DNA of 64,000 nt from Marinomonas transparens (GTDB lineage Bacteria > Pseudomonadota > Gammaproteobacteria > Pseudomonadales > Marinomonadaceae): contig NZ_JAEMNX010000005.1 in assembly GCF_016463975.1 (NCBI RefSeq), forward strand, positions 124,001 to 188,000, read 5' to 3'. Positions 1 to 8,389 of the stretch are shown one piece after another. The notes beneath the pieces were generated by a model. The model had not been told where the DNA came from, did not search any database, and saw only the letters and a program-made list of their open reading frames with translations. Made by a program: the position numbers and the translations under genes. Every line of letters starts with the position of its first letter. The stretch's first letter is position 1.

Positions 1-1
1 T

Positions 2-193
2 ATCCAAGGTGGCAATATCAATATTCACCTTACCGCAAACAGCCCAGCACTCATCAGCCATGATTTTGATAAAGGTGAGTTTGTTGTCCTAAATGACCGT
101 AAATTTTTCCATAGTGCACAGCCAATCCAGCCTATCAATGGCGACAAAGGTTTTATGGATGTTTTTGTGCTCACAGCGAACCTAATGCATTAA
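2..193 (+). CDS. 2OG-Fe(II) dioxygenase family protein, C-terminal end (partial)
   Basis: The frame is open from the window edge to a TAA and encodes about 63 residues. They read like the end of the 2OG-Fe dioxygenase fold seen in the PF10014 type: an HDFDKGE stretch, then VVLNDRKFFH with a late His, a PIQPING loop and a final strand, DVFVLTANL. The late His may be the distal Fe ligand and the RKFFHSAQPI strand the 2-oxoglutarate side, which is inference from family pattern. The next gene starts 12 bp downstream, so the two are probably co-transcribed. The N-terminal half lies outside the window, so substrate and full length cannot be judged. Confidence 0.65.
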   Translation: MQGGNINIHLTANSPALISHDFDKGEFVVLNDRKFFHSAQPIQPINGDKGFMDVFVLTANLMH

Positions 194-205
194 GAAGAAA
201 ACCGT

Positions 206-1444
206 ATGTACAATCTAGAAGAATGCCGTAAACAATTCCCTGCTCTTAACCAACGCTATCAAGGGATCACTCCTATCTTTCTGGATGGGCCTGGAGGCTC
301 TCAGGTCAGTCAATCTGTGCTTGATGCCATGACACAGTATTTAGGCCGCTTTAATGCCAATTTAGGTGGCGCTTATTTTTCCAGTAAAGAAACCGAAAAA
401 ATGATGTCGTCTGCTCGCCTAGCAGCCAAAGATTTTTACCATGCACCATCAGAAAACAGCATTATTTTTGGTGCGAATGCCACCAGTATCACCTTCCATA
501 TGAGTCGTGCTATTGCTCGTGATTGGCAGCCTGGAGACGAAATAATAGTGACTAACTTAGATCATTATTCCAATGTATCGCCATGGGTATTGCTCGCCGA
601 AGAGAAAGGAGTGCAAGTGAATTATGTGCAGGTCAATGAAGCCGACTGCACGCTAGATATGGCACATTTGTCGAAACTACTGAATAAAAAAACGCGTCTT
701 GTGGCAATCACTTGTGCCTCTAATGTCACCGGCTCTATCGTGCCCTTAAAAGAGGTAATGACACTGATCAAAACTCGTAGTCATGCCATTAGTTATTTAG
801 ATGCTGTCCATTACGCACCGCATCACTTAATCGATGTGCAAGATCTCAATTGTGACTTTTTAATCACCTCGGCTTATAAATATTTTGGACCTCATTTAGG
901 CGTACTTTATGCCAAGCCAGATACACTCGCCCTATTAACCCCTTATAAAGTAGCCCCCGCAAAGGATCTCGACCCTAACCGTTGGGAAACAGGCACTCAA
1001 AACTACGAAGCCCTTGCAGGCTATATCGCTTGCATCAACTATTTAGCTTCATTAGGTAAACATCAGGGACCAAGACGAGAACAACTTAGGGTTTCCTTCC
1101 AACAAATCCAGCAACATGAGACGGAGCTTAGTAAAGCCTTGATTAGTGAACTAAGTGAAATCCCTAATTTAACTCTCTATGGAATCCAGGATGTAGATCG
1201 CTTATCTGAACGCACTCCTACCATCGCTTTTTGTATTAAAGACATAGAACCGAGAAGGATTTCAGAATTTTTTGCAAAACAAGGTATTTGTCTATGGGAT
1301 GGCAATTTCTACGCTCAAGGACTTTATAAACAACTGGACCTTTCCGATAAAGGCGGAGTTGTCCGTATTGGCTGCTTACACTACAACAAAGAATCCGAAG
1401 TACTCACTTTCAATAAAAAATTAAAATTACTTGTAACCAATTGA
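206..1444 (+). CDS. Cysteine-desulfurase-like PLP enzyme (aminotransferase class V)
   Basis: 412 residues, the usual size for fold-type I PLP enzymes of the class V family. The start of the protein (FLDGPGGSQV), the Asp at about residue 199 (YLDAVHYAPH) and the Schiff-base Lys at about 225 (TSAYKYFGPH) fit the cysteine-desulfurase-like branch typified by Vibrio VC1184. That branch lacks the mobile Cys loop of IscS/SufS, and none is visible here. No isc or suf genes are nearby, so a role in Fe-S assembly is not supported; a role on an amino-acid-like substrate is more likely. It follows a 2OG-Fe dioxygenase gene at 12 bp, suggesting a two-gene unit in which both enzymes act on the same metabolite. 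Confidence 0.75.
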   Translation: MYNLEECRKQFPALNQRYQGITPIFLDGPGGSQVSQSVLDAMTQYLGRFNANLGGAYFSSKETEKMMSSARLAAKDFYHAPSENSIIFGANATSITFHMSRAIARDWQPGDEIIVTNLDHYSNVSPWVLLAEEKGVQVNYVQVNEADCTLDMAHLSKLLNKKTRLVAITCASNVTGSIVPLKEVMTLIKTRSHAISYLDAVHYAPHHLIDVQDLNCDFLITSAYKYFGPHLGVLYAKPDTLALLTPYKVAPAKDLDPNRWETGTQNYEALAGYIACINYLASLGKHQGPRREQLRVSFQQIQQHETELSKALISELSEIPNLTLYGIQDVDRLSERTPTIAFCIKDIEPRRISEFFAKQGICLWDGNFYAQGLYKQLDLSDKGGVVRIGCLHYNKESEVLTFNKKLKLLVTN

Positions 1445-1567
1445 TACATAAATTAATGCCAACCCCGCACACATTAACTCTCATCTAGAATAGAATTAAT
1501 ACAAGGGTCTCATTCATAATGTTAAGAATAGAGTAAAGTAGACAAAATAGAATTAGGATAACTTGTT

Positions 1568-2830
1568 GTGACAGATATATTTACGACAGTAATGGATGAA
1601 AAATCTGACGCACAACACACAACGAATAGTTCTGAAAAACGTGTCTTAATCATCGATGACCTTGGCGAAATGCGCTTAATGCTAAAGTCATTAATGATGT
1701 CAAAAGGCTATACTAATATTGATGTGGAATCCTCAGGTCAAAACGCAATAAAACTCATCCTAGCTAAACACTACGATATAGTATTATCCGACTATAACCT
1801 CGGCGGAAGCATTGATGGCCAACAAATATTAGAAACCACCTGTAAAACTTACGCCCTCGATCACTCCACTATTTTCATCATGATTACTGCCGATACGGAT
1901 TATCAAAGTGTCGTTAGCGTGTTGGAGTACCAGCCTGATAGTTACCTTGTTAAGCCCTTTACCCCTGCGGCTTTTTTCCGACGCCTTGACCGAGTGGAGA
2001 AACAAAAAAAAGTCTTTAATGAGGTTAATATATCGCGGAAAAAACAAAATTTTGTCGCCATGGAAAAACAAGCGACAGACATCATGACGAAATTCCCCCA
2101 TTACGCGAGCTTATGCTTAAAAATTATTGGCGAATCGTTATTTTCGCGCCACCAGTATGAGGAGGCCAAAGAACACTACGAGCTAGCAATACAGAAAAAT
2201 GAGAACCTAGCTTGGGCCTATTTCGGCATTGCTGAATGTGAATTGAAACTCAGAAATCCAGAACTCGCTATCGTTAACTTAGAAAAAACCATCGAGCTCA
2301 GCCGTCACTTTTTATCCGCTTACGATGTCCTTGCCGACGCTCAAGAAAAACTAAAAAACCCTAAAGCGGCTCAAGAAGCGATCATGGCAGCACTAGGCGT
2401 TTCTCCTCGCTCTATCGATAGAACTCAACGTCTTGGACAAATCAGTCTTAAAATCAAAGAATGGAACGTTGCAGAACAAGCTTATGCAAAAATTATCCGT
2501 TTAACCAAAGGGACCTACCAAGAAAAAGTAGACTACTACTATGACCACCTAAAATGCCTTGCAGGCATGATGGAACATGGTGAGCAAAGCTCAAAAATTG
2601 CTGAAAAGTTCAAGCGTTCTTTAATCCGGCTACGCAACCTAGGGAAAGAAAACCCTGTGGTAATAAGCAATTCTTTTCGGGTAGAAGTTCAGCAATACCT
2701 GAGTCGAGAACTTATCGGTGAAGCCATTAAATCCTGGAAGCATTGGCGTCACTTAATAGACATAGGTCAAGCTTCACCAATAACCGAAGCACAAGAAGCA
2801 ACACTTAAAAAACGCCTTGGTGTAGTTTAG
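1568..2830 (+). CDS. Response regulator with C-terminal TPR-like region (copy 1)
   Basis: 420 residues from a GTG start preceded by an AGGATA ribosome-binding site. Residues about 25-145 form a receiver domain: acidic pair in IIDDLGE, phospho-acceptor Asp at about 75 (VLSDYNLGG), a Thr in MITAD and the Lys in LVKPFTP. Residues about 155-330 are helical repeats of TPR type (for example AWAYFGIAECELKLRNPELA). No DNA-binding or enzymatic output domain is visible, so signalling is probably by protein-protein contact. It is followed by a close paralogue (3196-4467). No histidine kinase is adjacent, so the input is unknown. Confidence 0.8.
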   Translation: MTDIFTTVMDEKSDAQHTTNSSEKRVLIIDDLGEMRLMLKSLMMSKGYTNIDVESSGQNAIKLILAKHYDIVLSDYNLGGSIDGQQILETTCKTYALDHSTIFIMITADTDYQSVVSVLEYQPDSYLVKPFTPAAFFRRLDRVEKQKKVFNEVNISRKKQNFVAMEKQATDIMTKFPHYASLCLKIIGESLFSRHQYEEAKEHYELAIQKNENLAWAYFGIAECELKLRNPELAIVNLEKTIELSRHFLSAYDVLADAQEKLKNPKAAQEAIMAALGVSPRSIDRTQRLGQISLKIKEWNVAEQAYAKIIRLTKGTYQEKVDYYYDHLKCLAGMMEHGEQSSKIAEKFKRSLIRLRNLGKENPVVISNSFRVEVQQYLSRELIGEAIKSWKHWRHLIDIGQASPITEAQEATLKKRLGVV

Positions 2831-3195
2831 CCCTCAACTATTCCACACCAACTAAGAGTAGAGGCAAAATTTAACCTCGTATTAGCTACTTTCTAAGCCC
2901 GATATAAGTCTATATAGTTGTTTTAAAAACAATTTTTTACTTTGTGTGTTGCTCACCTTTAAACAAGATAAAAAATAATTTTCATTCCTGCATCCAAACC
3001 CCCTCGCCCATTCGTTCCTATAAATAAGCTCCAACATATTACGTCATCAAATAATAAACGCCCTGAAACTGAGTATTAGGGAATAAATATGAATGCCATA
3101 TACCTAATAGGTATACAAGATATGATTTTCCCTAAAAATGGCCTACAATGCCGAATTGTAATTTTTTGTAACAAACAAAATCACAAGGAAAAATA
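2831..3195 (+). promoter_or_regulatory. Intergenic region between the two REC-TPR genes, with nested inverted repeats
   Basis: 365 bp without a convincing gene. A 7-bp inverted repeat (TATACCT, 3-bp centre AAT, AGGTATA) lies at 3099-3115. It sits inside a wider pair, TTAGGGA at 3076-3082 and TCCCTAA at 3129-3135. Together they could form an operator or a cruciform/hairpin about 60-120 bp before the GTG of the second regulator. The separate promoter region suggests the two paralogues can be expressed independently. The palindromes are seen directly; their function is inference. Confidence 0.4.
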
Positions 3196-4467
3196 GTGGC
3201 AGAATTAGCAACGCCTTTGCGAAAAGCACAAAAGCCAAATGTAGTTTTAGCACCCAATGCCAACAATACGAATCAACGTGTTTTAATTATCGAAGACATG
3301 GGTGAGATGCGCTCTATGCTCAAAGCTCTCATGACGTCATTAGGTTATAGCAACATAGATGTTGAACCTTCCGGACAAGCAGCGATAAAACGCCTGTTAA
3401 GCAATCACTACTCCATTGTATTGTCTGACTACAATTTAGGTGGTGTTATCAACGGCCAGCAAATTTTAGAAATTACCCGGAAACTCTATGCTCTAGATCA
3501 TTCCACCATTTTCATCATGATCACCGCCGACATAGCCTATGAAAATGTCGTCAGCGTATTAGAATATCAACCCGATAGTTACCTTGTTAAACCCTTTACG
3601 CCTGCTGCTTTCCAGCGCAGGTTTGAGCGGGTACAGAAACAAAAATCAGTGTTTGACGAAATCAATCAATTCCGTAAGAAGCAAGACTTTGTCAATATGG
3701 AAGTCAAAGCCAAGGAAATTATGCTGCAACAGCCTCACTTCGGCAGTCTATGCTTAAAGATCATTGGTGAATCCTTATTTGCTCGAAAGCGCTACAAGGA
3801 AGCAAAACGTCACTACATGCAGGTCACCCGAGAGCATGTAAACTTTGCTTGGGCACATCATGGCGTCGCCCTATGTGAAATGAAACTAGGCAATACTCTT
3901 GCGGCCATAGATAATTTAAACACGACAATAAAACTAAGCCGTCATTTTTTATCGGCCTACGACCTATTAGCAGACGCTCAAGAAAAGCTAGGCAACTATG
4001 AAGCAGCACAAGCCGCCATGCTTACTGTCCTACAAGTATCCCCCTATTCCATAGAAAGGTCGGAAAGGCTCGGCAAACTCAGTAATCGGCTACAAGACTG
4101 GAAAAATACTGAACACGCCTACGCTCGAATTCTCCGCCTAGCCCGTGATACCAGCGAAGAAAAAGTAGAGCATTACTATAACTATCTACACGCCATTACC
4201 AATCTCATAGAAAATGGCGATACCTCATCGAAGTTGGTAGAGAAATTTAGACGAGCATTAACTCGTCTCCGTTCTCTAGGAAAAGGCAACCCTATTGTCG
4301 TCTCTAACTCATTTCGTGCTGAGGTTCAGCAATACTTAAGCCGAGACCATCAAGGAGAAGCAATCAAGTCTTGGCAACAATGGAACCAGATGATAGAAAA
4401 AGGCATTGCCGCCCCTATCAAAGACACTCAGGTAAAAGTGATTAAACATCGCCTCGGCTTGCTATAA
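3196..4467 (+). CDS. Response regulator with C-terminal TPR-like region (copy 2)
   Basis: 423 residues, GTG start with an AAGGAAAAA site just upstream. The design is the same as the preceding gene: receiver domain (IIEDMGE, Asp at about 78 in VLSDYNLGG, MITAD, LVKPFTP) followed by TPR-like helices and a conserved end (VVSNSFRAEVQQYLSR). The two proteins are colinear without large gaps, so this is a tandem duplication, old enough for many substitutions but with strong conservation in the receiver core and in the last 60 residues. The N-terminal 25 residues differ most. Output is presumably protein interaction. Confidence 0.8.
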   Translation: MAELATPLRKAQKPNVVLAPNANNTNQRVLIIEDMGEMRSMLKALMTSLGYSNIDVEPSGQAAIKRLLSNHYSIVLSDYNLGGVINGQQILEITRKLYALDHSTIFIMITADIAYENVVSVLEYQPDSYLVKPFTPAAFQRRFERVQKQKSVFDEINQFRKKQDFVNMEVKAKEIMLQQPHFGSLCLKIIGESLFARKRYKEAKRHYMQVTREHVNFAWAHHGVALCEMKLGNTLAAIDNLNTTIKLSRHFLSAYDLLADAQEKLGNYEAAQAAMLTVLQVSPYSIERSERLGKLSNRLQDWKNTEHAYARILRLARDTSEEKVEHYYNYLHAITNLIENGDTSSKLVEKFRRALTRLRSLGKGNPIVVSNSFRAEVQQYLSRDHQGEAIKSWQQWNQMIEKGIAAPIKDTQVKVIKHRLGLL

Positions 4468-4562
4468 GACTCCTTCCCCGCTATCGTCAGCGTTTGATTT
4501 CTTGCCCGTAGCATTGTGACAAACTCTAGCGCTAGGGCACTGGTTATTTAGGGGCCCACACC

Positions 4563-5582
4563 ATGTCTTCAGACGATAGCACTTCCGGGAATAAAGCCGC
4601 TCACACAACGCCTTCTGCGAGCCACGCTTTTTCTACTCTCATACCGGATGTCATTTTAGATGCCGTAGAGTCCACCGGCTTATGGAGCGATTCACGCATC
4701 TATCCACTAAACAGCTATGAAAACCGTGTTTACCAAGTCGGGATAGAAGACGCATCACCGCTTATTGCCAAGTTTTATCGACCAGAACGCTGGAGCGAAG
4801 CACAAATTCTTGAAGAACACGCCACGCTCTTACAGCTAAAGGCGGCCGGTGTGGCTGTCGTTGCTCCGATGGAGTTTGATGGTAAAAGCCTATTTCGTCA
4901 TAACGACATCTATTTCTGTTTATCGCCAAGGCTGGTTGGACAACACCCAGAGGCCGATAATCTAGAGGAACTGTATCAGTTAGGCGAGCTCATTGGTCAA
5001 GTACATCTGGCAATGCAAAGCACTCCCTTTATTGAGCGCATCAGTGTTTCTCCCTTAGCTCAAATGGATGAGGCCGTCCGTCAAATTTTGGGTAGCAAAT
5101 ACCTTCCTGAAAAGCTCAAGCCGATTTATAAAAAACAGGTTTCTAAGCTTAGAGAAATGAGCGAAGCTCGTATTCATGCTTATTGGCCGACTCAGCTTCG
5201 CCCTGTTCATGGTGATAGCCATCGCAGCAACCTAATGCTGCATGAAGGCCAATTCCATTTACTGGATTTTGATGATTGCCAGAATGGCGTAGCGGTTCAG
5301 GATTTATGGCTGCATTTAACCCAGACAGAAAACCCCAGACAACAACTCAGTGAAATCATCGAGGGTTACGAAACCTACTTACCCTTTGAAACCCGTGAGT
5401 TAGATTTGATCGATGTCTTCAAAAGTGTACGTATTATTTGCTACGCTGCTTGGCTACAAAACCGTTGGCATGATCCTGCTTTCGTTAAAGCTTTCCCTTG
5501 GTTTGGTAGCGAAGACTATTGGTTAAATCACCTAAGTGAGCTACAAGGCTGCGAGCAGGAATGGGGAAATATTTCGCGATGA
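4563..5582 (+). CDS. srkA: Stress response serine/threonine kinase, SrkA/YihE-like
   Basis: 339 residues. The aminoglycoside-phosphotransferase-like kinase fold is clear: LIAKFYRPERWS carries the ATP-binding Lys, HGDSHRSNLM is the catalytic loop, and LLDFDD is the metal-binding Asp motif followed by GVAVQDLW. These match the YihE/SrkA family, which phosphorylates proteins and protects against stress-induced death in E. coli. The first about 30 residues are a Ser/Thr-rich extension. The stop codon overlaps the start of the RecQ-type helicase gene (ATGA), so the two are translationally coupled. E. coli srkA is usually paired with dsbA, which is not seen here. Confidence 0.85.
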   Translation: MSSDDSTSGNKAAHTTPSASHAFSTLIPDVILDAVESTGLWSDSRIYPLNSYENRVYQVGIEDASPLIAKFYRPERWSEAQILEEHATLLQLKAAGVAVVAPMEFDGKSLFRHNDIYFCLSPRLVGQHPEADNLEELYQLGELIGQVHLAMQSTPFIERISVSPLAQMDEAVRQILGSKYLPEKLKPIYKKQVSKLREMSEARIHAYWPTQLRPVHGDSHRSNLMLHEGQFHLLDFDDCQNGVAVQDLWLHLTQTENPRQQLSEIIEGYETYLPFETRELDLIDVFKSVRIICYAAWLQNRWHDPAFVKAFPWFGSEDYWLNHLSELQGCEQEWGNISR

Positions 5583-7534
5583 TGCCATTAGAGTCGTCTC
5601 TCCAAACCCTGTTTGGTTTTGACCAATTTCGCGAGGGCCAACACCAAACCATCGAGCAGCTTTTATCTGGGCACTCTTCGCTTGCAGTGTTTCCAACCGG
5701 ATCGGGAAAATCCTTGTGCTATCAGTTCACAGCGACTCAGCTAGCTGACTTAACTTTGGTCATTTCCCCCCTTATCGCCTTGATGCATGACCAATTGGCC
5801 TTTTTAAAAACCAAAGGCATTGCTGCCGCCTGTTTAGACTCCAGCCAGAATAAAGAGGAAAGCCAAGCCGTCATGTCTGGGGTACAAAATGGTTCGATCA
5901 AAATCCTAATGATTTCAGTCGAACGCTTTAAAAATGAGCGCTTTCGCCGCTTCATCAAGCGCATACCTATTTCCATGCTAGTAGTAGATGAAGCGCACTG
6001 TATTTCAGAATGGGGCCATAACTTTCGCCCTGACTATTTAAAACTCCCCCACTATCAACAAGAACTCGCGATTCCCCTCGTACTATTGCTCACCGCCACC
6101 GCCACACGGCGAGTGCAGAGAGACATGGCGCAGAAATTCGCTATTCACCCGGCGCATATAGTACAAACAGGATTCTATCGACATAATCTAGACATTGATC
6201 TACTACCTGCCCAAGCTAATGACAAGCTTAATAAGTTAAAAAACGTATTGAACGACACCCAAGGGCCGAGCATTGTTTATGTTACTCAGCAAAAAACCAC
6301 CGAAGACATCGCTCAGGCTTTAAGAGCTGATGGCTATTCCGCAGTTGCTTATCATGCGGGATTAGACAGCGAGATACGCAGTCGCATTCAAGCGGACTTC
6401 ATGTCCAGCAAAACACGTATTATAGTTGCGACCATTGCCTTTGGTATGGGCATTGATAAAGCCGACATTCGTCTTGTGGTACATTATGACTTGCCTAAGT
6501 CGATTGAAAACTACAGTCAAGAAATTGGGCGTGCAGGACGAGACAACCTAGCCAGCCGCTGCGTATTGCTCGCTAGCTTAGAAGGCTTGCATACTCTAGA
6601 AAATTTCGTCTACGGTGACACACCTGAGCCACAAGACATAGACACCCTGCTGCACACTATTGCAGAGCAAACCGTCGAACAAGAGTGGGAAACACAGCTT
6701 TACGGACTATCCAATCAAACCAATATTCGTTCTTTGCCAGTCAAAACCCTACTGGTTCAGCTCGAATTACTCGGTGCCATCACACCAAAATACAGTTATT
6801 ACGCTGATGTACGCATTAAATGGGAAGGGGATCGAATTTCCTTTGCAAATCAGATACCGGTTGAATGGCAGAATGCCTACCAAGCCATTCTCACTGGCAT
6901 TCAATATAAAAAAATCTGGGGCGCGCCAGATTTCAATAAACTCTTTAATGAGGCAGGGTTATCTCGAGGTGATGTGCTGCAGGTGTTAGAGTTCGCAGCG
7001 GAGCAGAATGTCCTCACACTAGAAAGTAAAGGCTTGACCGAAGTCTATCAGGTCAATTCCCATGCATTTCATCATCAAACGTTAGCCAACCAATTACAGC
7101 AATATGTCGATGAAAAACAAAGTGCCGAAATAGAGCGCATTGCCACCATGATTCGCTTTTTTCAATTAGAGCGCTGCCTAAATCACAACCTAGCCCGCTA
7201 CTTCGGTGATCAAAATGCACCCGAAGCCTGTGGCCACTGCTCCGTTTGCCGTAACAATGTGCTCGTTTTTGCTAAACCAGAAATAAGCGGGAGCCGTCAT
7301 CATGATTGGCAAGAAAACTTAGCAGACTACATCAAAGAGTTCGCCCACCATGTCAAAACCAAAAGCCCTAACACGGCCATCACAGCGGTATTGATTACAC
7401 GCTTTTTAACTGGCTTAACACAACCTATATTCACCAAGATCAAAGCACGGCAGTTACGAGGTTTTGCCCACTGTGAAGAGCAGGCGTACCAATCCGTGCT
7501 TGAGGTTGTTACTCATATTTTGTCGAGGAACTAG
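5579..7534 (+). CDS. RecQ-family ATP-dependent DNA helicase
   Basis: About 651 residues. Walker A (FPTGSGKS), DEAH box (VVDEAHCISEWGH), motif III (LTATAT), motif VI (QEIGRAGRD) and a zinc-binding set of cysteines (one Cys then CGHC and C about residues 538-562) define a RecQ-type 3'-5' helicase with the Zn and winged-helix parts. There is no clear HRDC domain; the C-terminal about 90 residues are a short helical region. The start at 5579 is chosen because its ATG overlaps the kinase stop as ATGA and has a GGGGA site upstream. A longer start at 5561 is possible but has almost no spacing to its AGGA. This may be a second RecQ-like helicase and not the canonical recQ. Its end overlaps the convergent VOC gene by 26 bp. 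Confidence 0.85.
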   Translation: MMPLESSLQTLFGFDQFREGQHQTIEQLLSGHSSLAVFPTGSGKSLCYQFTATQLADLTLVISPLIALMHDQLAFLKTKGIAAACLDSSQNKEESQAVMSGVQNGSIKILMISVERFKNERFRRFIKRIPISMLVVDEAHCISEWGHNFRPDYLKLPHYQQELAIPLVLLLTATATRRVQRDMAQKFAIHPAHIVQTGFYRHNLDIDLLPAQANDKLNKLKNVLNDTQGPSIVYVTQQKTTEDIAQALRADGYSAVAYHAGLDSEIRSRIQADFMSSKTRIIVATIAFGMGIDKADIRLVVHYDLPKSIENYSQEIGRAGRDNLASRCVLLASLEGLHTLENFVYGDTPEPQDIDTLLHTIAEQTVEQEWETQLYGLSNQTNIRSLPVKTLLVQLELLGAITPKYSYYADVRIKWEGDRISFANQIPVEWQNAYQAILTGIQYKKIWGAPDFNKLFNEAGLSRGDVLQVLEFAAEQNVLTLESKGLTEVYQVNSHAFHHQTLANQLQQYVDEKQSAEIERIATMIRFFQLERCLNHNLARYFGDQNAPEACGHCSVCRNNVLVFAKPEISGSRHHDWQENLADYIKEFAHHVKTKSPNTAITAVLITRFLTGLTQPIFTKIKARQLRGFAHCEEQAYQSVLEVVTHILSRN

Positions 7535-8006
7535 GTTGAGATGAGGATTTAGCGCCTGTTGAGGAACTCGACTCTTCAACAGTAGCATTATCACTCTGTT
7601 CATCCGTATGATGGGTATCTGTATGACTCAACTCACCCTCCTGATAAACACTCACTTCAATGAGATTATTATCAAGGTCATTAAAATAAACGGACTCAAT
7701 TGGACCTTGGGCACCAGACTTGGTCACCGGGCCTTCTAATAGATTTATTCCAGATTCTTGCAGAGAAGCCATCACCTTTTCCATAGGCCATTCAGCAATC
7801 AAACACAGGTCACCTGAACCTTCCATCGCATGGTTACGAACTTCATCTCCCAATAACTGAAAGTTGATTTTCTGATTACCAAAACGCACTGCCCGCCGGC
7901 CTTCGCCAAAGCTAATCGCTTCCATTTTCAAGGTAGTTTCGTAAAAAGATACCGCCTTTTCTATATCTGCCACCGTCAATACAATGTGGTCCAAATGGCT
8001 AATCAT
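7509..8006 (-). CDS. VOC (glyoxalase/bleomycin-resistance fold) protein with Ser-rich tail
   Basis: 165 residues. Residues 1-125 form a single VOC domain (HLDHIVLTVADIEKAVSFY at the start, VYFNDLDNNLIEVSVY at the end). A first-position metal His (HLDHIV) and the last Glu (NNLIEV) are present, but the middle His of the usual triad is not obvious, so metal-dependent catalysis is uncertain. After the domain there is a 40-residue low-complexity tail rich in His, Asp, Ser and Thr, unusual for the family. The 3' end overlaps the convergent helicase gene, and the tail is encoded partly within that overlap. Function unknown; fosfomycin-type or dioxygenase-type roles cannot be told apart. Confidence 0.75.
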   Translation of the reverse strand: MISHLDHIVLTVADIEKAVSFYETTLKMEAISFGEGRRAVRFGNQKINFQLLGDEVRNHAMEGSGDLCLIAEWPMEKVMASLQESGINLLEGPVTKSGAQGPIESVYFNDLDNNLIEVSVYQEGELSHTDTHHTDEQSDNATVEESSSSTGAKSSSQPSSSTKYE

Positions 8007-8084
8007 TTTTGCCTGTCTCCCTCATACAAGTCAGCCATCATGCTACGAATCATTGCGAGGAAAAACAAGTTAATAAATAAGCGT

Positions 8085-8387
8085 TTAGCGTAAAGAATGT
8101 AAAGTAAGACCACCGTCAATCAAGCTTAACTTTTGACGTTTATTGAGTTTCTTCACACGATACTCCAGCACCAAAGCATCACTCTTAGAACCCACCTCCT
8201 CATGCCACATGAGTTCTAACGGCCCCTTACCTTTCAAATAGCGAGCGCCCCGCTTATTCAAACCAGAATGCTCTTTAAAACGACGCTCCACATCCGTAGT
8301 AATACCAGTGTAAAGAGTATTGAGACGAGTCTTAATCATATAAATACTCCACACAGACACTTCAACATTCTGGACGCTGTTGATCAC
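8085..8387 (-). CDS. GIY-YIG nuclease-superfamily protein, YhbQ-like
   Basis: About 100 residues covering one GIY-YIG domain of the UPF0213/YhbQ type: SIYMIKTRLNTLYTGITTDVERRF carries the two signature strands (IYM, YTG) and the conserved Arg of the R-F/H helix, and LEYRVKKLNK follows. These stand-alone proteins are small DNA nucleases of poorly known role. A TTG codon overlaps the stop of the MFS gene (TTGA). A GTG two codons later (8387) is better placed, 8 bases behind the GGAG, and I prefer it. It is probably the last gene of the MFS transcript. Confidence 0.75.
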   Translation of the reverse strand: MINSVQNVEVSVWSIYMIKTRLNTLYTGITTDVERRFKEHSGLNKRGARYLKGKGPLELMWHEEVGSKSDALVLEYRVKKLNKRQKLSLIDGGLTLHSLR

Positions 8388-8389
8388 CT

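Noticed and set aside
206-1444. Assignment as IscS or SufS cysteine desulfurase
   Set aside because: The catalytic Cys loop is absent, and there are no iscU, sufE or related genes nearby.
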